In this document: one piece after another, positions 45,624 to 46,746 of the stretch | How the letters are laid out: each line of letters begins with the position of its first letter | How positions within the stretch are numbered: the first letter of the stretch is position 1 | Assembly (NCBI GenBank): GCA_902590705.1 | Contig: CACIXU010000013.1 | Location: forward strand, 1 to 46,746 | Origin: an uncultured Bacteroidota bacterium | GTDB lineage: Bacteria > Bacteroidota > Bacteroidia > Flavobacteriales > Flavobacteriaceae | Direction: 5' to 3' | Length of the DNA: 46,746 nucleotides | Notes under the pieces: model-generated | Told to the model about the DNA's origin: nothing | Database searches by the model: none | What the model saw: only the letters and a program-made list of their open reading frames with translations | Translations under genes and position numbers: made by a program

Positions 45624-46619
45624 CTATCCTAGATCTAACATCTTGACAATTGGGAGTTTTGCTTTTTCAATTAGTGAATCAGAAAGCTTAATTTCCGGGG
45701 TTTCATATTTTAAACATAAATATAATTTTTCCAAAGTATTTAGCTTCATATAAGCACATTCACTACAGGCACAAGTTTCGTCCTCTACTGGAGCAGGAAT
45801 GAATGTTTTATCAGGGCAGCGTTTTTCCATTTCATAAAGAATTCCTGCTTCGGTGGCTACGATGAACTCAGTAGCAGAATTTTCTTGAACAAACTTCAAT
45901 AAACCTGAAGTGCTGCCAATATAATCAGCGATTTCTAGGATCTGAGATTCACTTTCCGGATGGGCTATGAATTTAGCCTTTGGATATGTTTTGGATAGAT
46001 TGACAATACGCTCGAAAGAAAAGGCTTCGTGAACAATACATGATCCCTCCCACAAAATCATATCCCTTCCTGTCTCCTTGATTAAATAGTGCCCTAGATT
46101 TTTATCTGGGGCAAAAATTATTGTTTCACCCTCTGGAATTGATTCGATGACCCGTTTGGCATTACTTGAAGTACAGACGATGGTGCTTAATCCTTTTATC
46201 TCAGCAGAACAATTTATGTAGGTGACCACATGAGCTCCAGGATATTGGTCAATAAATTTTTTAAAATCAGAGGGAGGGCAAGAGTCAGCTAATGAACATC
46301 CAGCTTTTAGATCTGGTAATATAACCTTTTTATTGGGATTTATGATTTTAGCTGTCTCTGCCATAAAGTGAACACCGGAAAAAACTATTATTTCAGCCGA
46401 TACTTTCTGTGCTGCTTGAGCTAGGTATAAACTGTCGCCCAGATAATCTGCCAATTCTTGGATAGCAGCTCCTTGGTAATAATGCGCTAATAATACAGCA
46501 TTTTTTTCCTTTTTTAAACGCTTGATTTCATTGGCCAGATCCAAATCTTGAGGTACATCTAGCGCAAGAAAGCCCTTGTTTTTCAATCTTTCATTTACTT
46601 GATCTTGTGTTAAATGCAT
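45624..46619 (-). CDS. nadA: Quinolinate synthase
   Basis: A 331-aa enzyme with a [4Fe-4S] cluster that condenses iminoaspartate with dihydroxyacetone phosphate to quinolinate. Likely cluster ligands are C108 (KAGCSL), C194 (EGSCIV) and C288 in the CACSEC motif (283-288), close to the E. coli spacing. The VLLAHYYQ start of the first repeat domain and SGVHFMAETAKI are typical. It is the first gene of the nad operon, 60 nt from a terminator that belongs to the gene upstream. Confidence 0.97.
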   Translation of the reverse strand: MHLTQDQVNERLKNKGFLALDVPQDLDLANEIKRLKKEKNAVLLAHYYQGAAIQELADYLGDSLYLAQAAQKVSAEIIVFSGVHFMAETAKIINPNKKVILPDLKAGCSLADSCPPSDFKKFIDQYPGAHVVTYINCSAEIKGLSTIVCTSSNAKRVIESIPEGETIIFAPDKNLGHYLIKETGRDMILWEGSCIVHEAFSFERIVNLSKTYPKAKFIAHPESESQILEIADYIGSTSGLLKFVQENSATEFIVATEAGILYEMEKRCPDKTFIPAPVEDETCACSECAYMKLNTLEKLYLCLKYETPEIKLSDSLIEKAKLPIVKMLDLG

Positions 46620-46644
46620 TTCCTATAACTTTAAGTAAAATTAT

Positions 46645-46674
46645 TAAAAAACAAGGACTCTGAAAACATCAGAG
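46645..46674 (-). terminator. Intrinsic terminator of the right-edge gene
   Basis: On the minus strand the stem CTCTGA (46674-46669) pairs with TCAGAG (46663-46658) across a 5-nt loop, then a short spacer and a run of T (plus-strand A-tract at 46645-46651). It lies directly after the stop at 46680, and so ends the gene cut by the window edge and insulates nadA. Confidence 0.75.
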
Positions 46675-46679
46675 CAACT

Positions 46680-46746
46680 TTATAATTCCAGTTTTTCAAT
46701 GAATTCCTTTGGCGTAAGTGCATTTACAACTTTAAAGGGTCCTATT
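46680..46746 (-). CDS. C-terminal end of an unidentified gene (partial)
   Basis: Twenty-one codons and a TAA stop, ending in ...PKEFIEKLEL, read from the right edge of the window. The frame is open to the edge and is followed by a good terminator, so it is very probably the 3' end of a real gene. The fragment is too short to assign a family. Confidence 0.65.
   Translation of the reverse strand, partial: IGPFKVVNALTPKEFIEKLEL

Noticed and set aside
1-46746. CRISPR arrays, IS elements, integrases and toxin-antitoxin pairs.
   Set aside because: None was seen: no spaced direct repeats, transposase motifs or small coupled gene pairs of that kind.

Overview
The window reads as chromosomal DNA of a low-GC, gene-dense marine-type Flavobacteriia (Bacteroidota). 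The pointers are SusA-type GH13 enzymes, a GLPGLI protein paired with an outer-membrane beta-barrel protein, an exbB-exbD-exbD operon next to a PorT-like protein, a NagX-type membrane acyltransferase, no obvious Shine-Dalgarno sequences, and -7 boxes of the Bacteroidota form TAnnTTTG. No CRISPR array, IS element or rRNA was seen, and no gene-free stretch exceeds about 240 bases.

Layout. (1) 1-14835 is an accessory polysaccharide region: two tandem SusA-like GH13 enzymes (the first cut by the window edge), a third divergent GH13, a CE15-like esterase, a sulfatase / EamA exporter / Tat-signal Gfo-Idh-MocA operon, the GLPGLI and outer-membrane pair, and a secreted alpha/beta hydrolase. No SusC/SusD pair is in view; it may lie to the left. 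(2) 14929-21119 holds fatty-acid oxidation genes: etfB-etfA, an SCP2-domain protein, and fadN-fadA. (3) 21124-22814 is a mutasome pair in the order umuC-umuD, the reverse of E. coli. (4) 23004-28240 carries sucA-sucB of the 2-oxoglutarate dehydrogenase complex, a retropepsin-like protease and a TatD hydrolase. (5) 28328-33172 starts with tRNA-Ser(GGA). A 5'-truncated GH20 hexosaminidase is fused to the tRNA's last base, followed by a NagX-like protein, a PfkB sugar kinase and an enolase-superfamily enzyme. This looks like an island inserted at, or eroded to, the tRNA 3' end. (6) 33333-46746 is a core block: exbB, a small membrane protein, exbD, exbD and a PorT-like protein, then on the other strand nadA-nadB-nadC, pyrH-frr, an RND/MMPL transporter, asnS and rpoN, plus the C-terminal end of one more gene at the right edge.

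How the parts work together. The GH13 enzymes would hydrolyse alpha-glucan oligosaccharides in the periplasm, with the esterase and sulfatase handling decorated sugars. ExbB/ExbD would energise TonB-dependent uptake. FadN, FadA and Etf perform the later steps and electron transfer of beta-oxidation, feeding the TCA cycle step run by SucA/SucB. The nad genes make quinolinate and nicotinate mononucleotide for NAD.

The most notable observation is the GH20 gene that begins exactly where tRNA-Ser ends. Other points are the inverted umuC-umuD order with an ATGA overlap, a GH13 enzyme that keeps its catalytic triad but has lost two signature Asn residues, and a 16-bp palindrome upstream of etfBA. 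No wholly new multi-gene system could be demonstrated from sequence alone.
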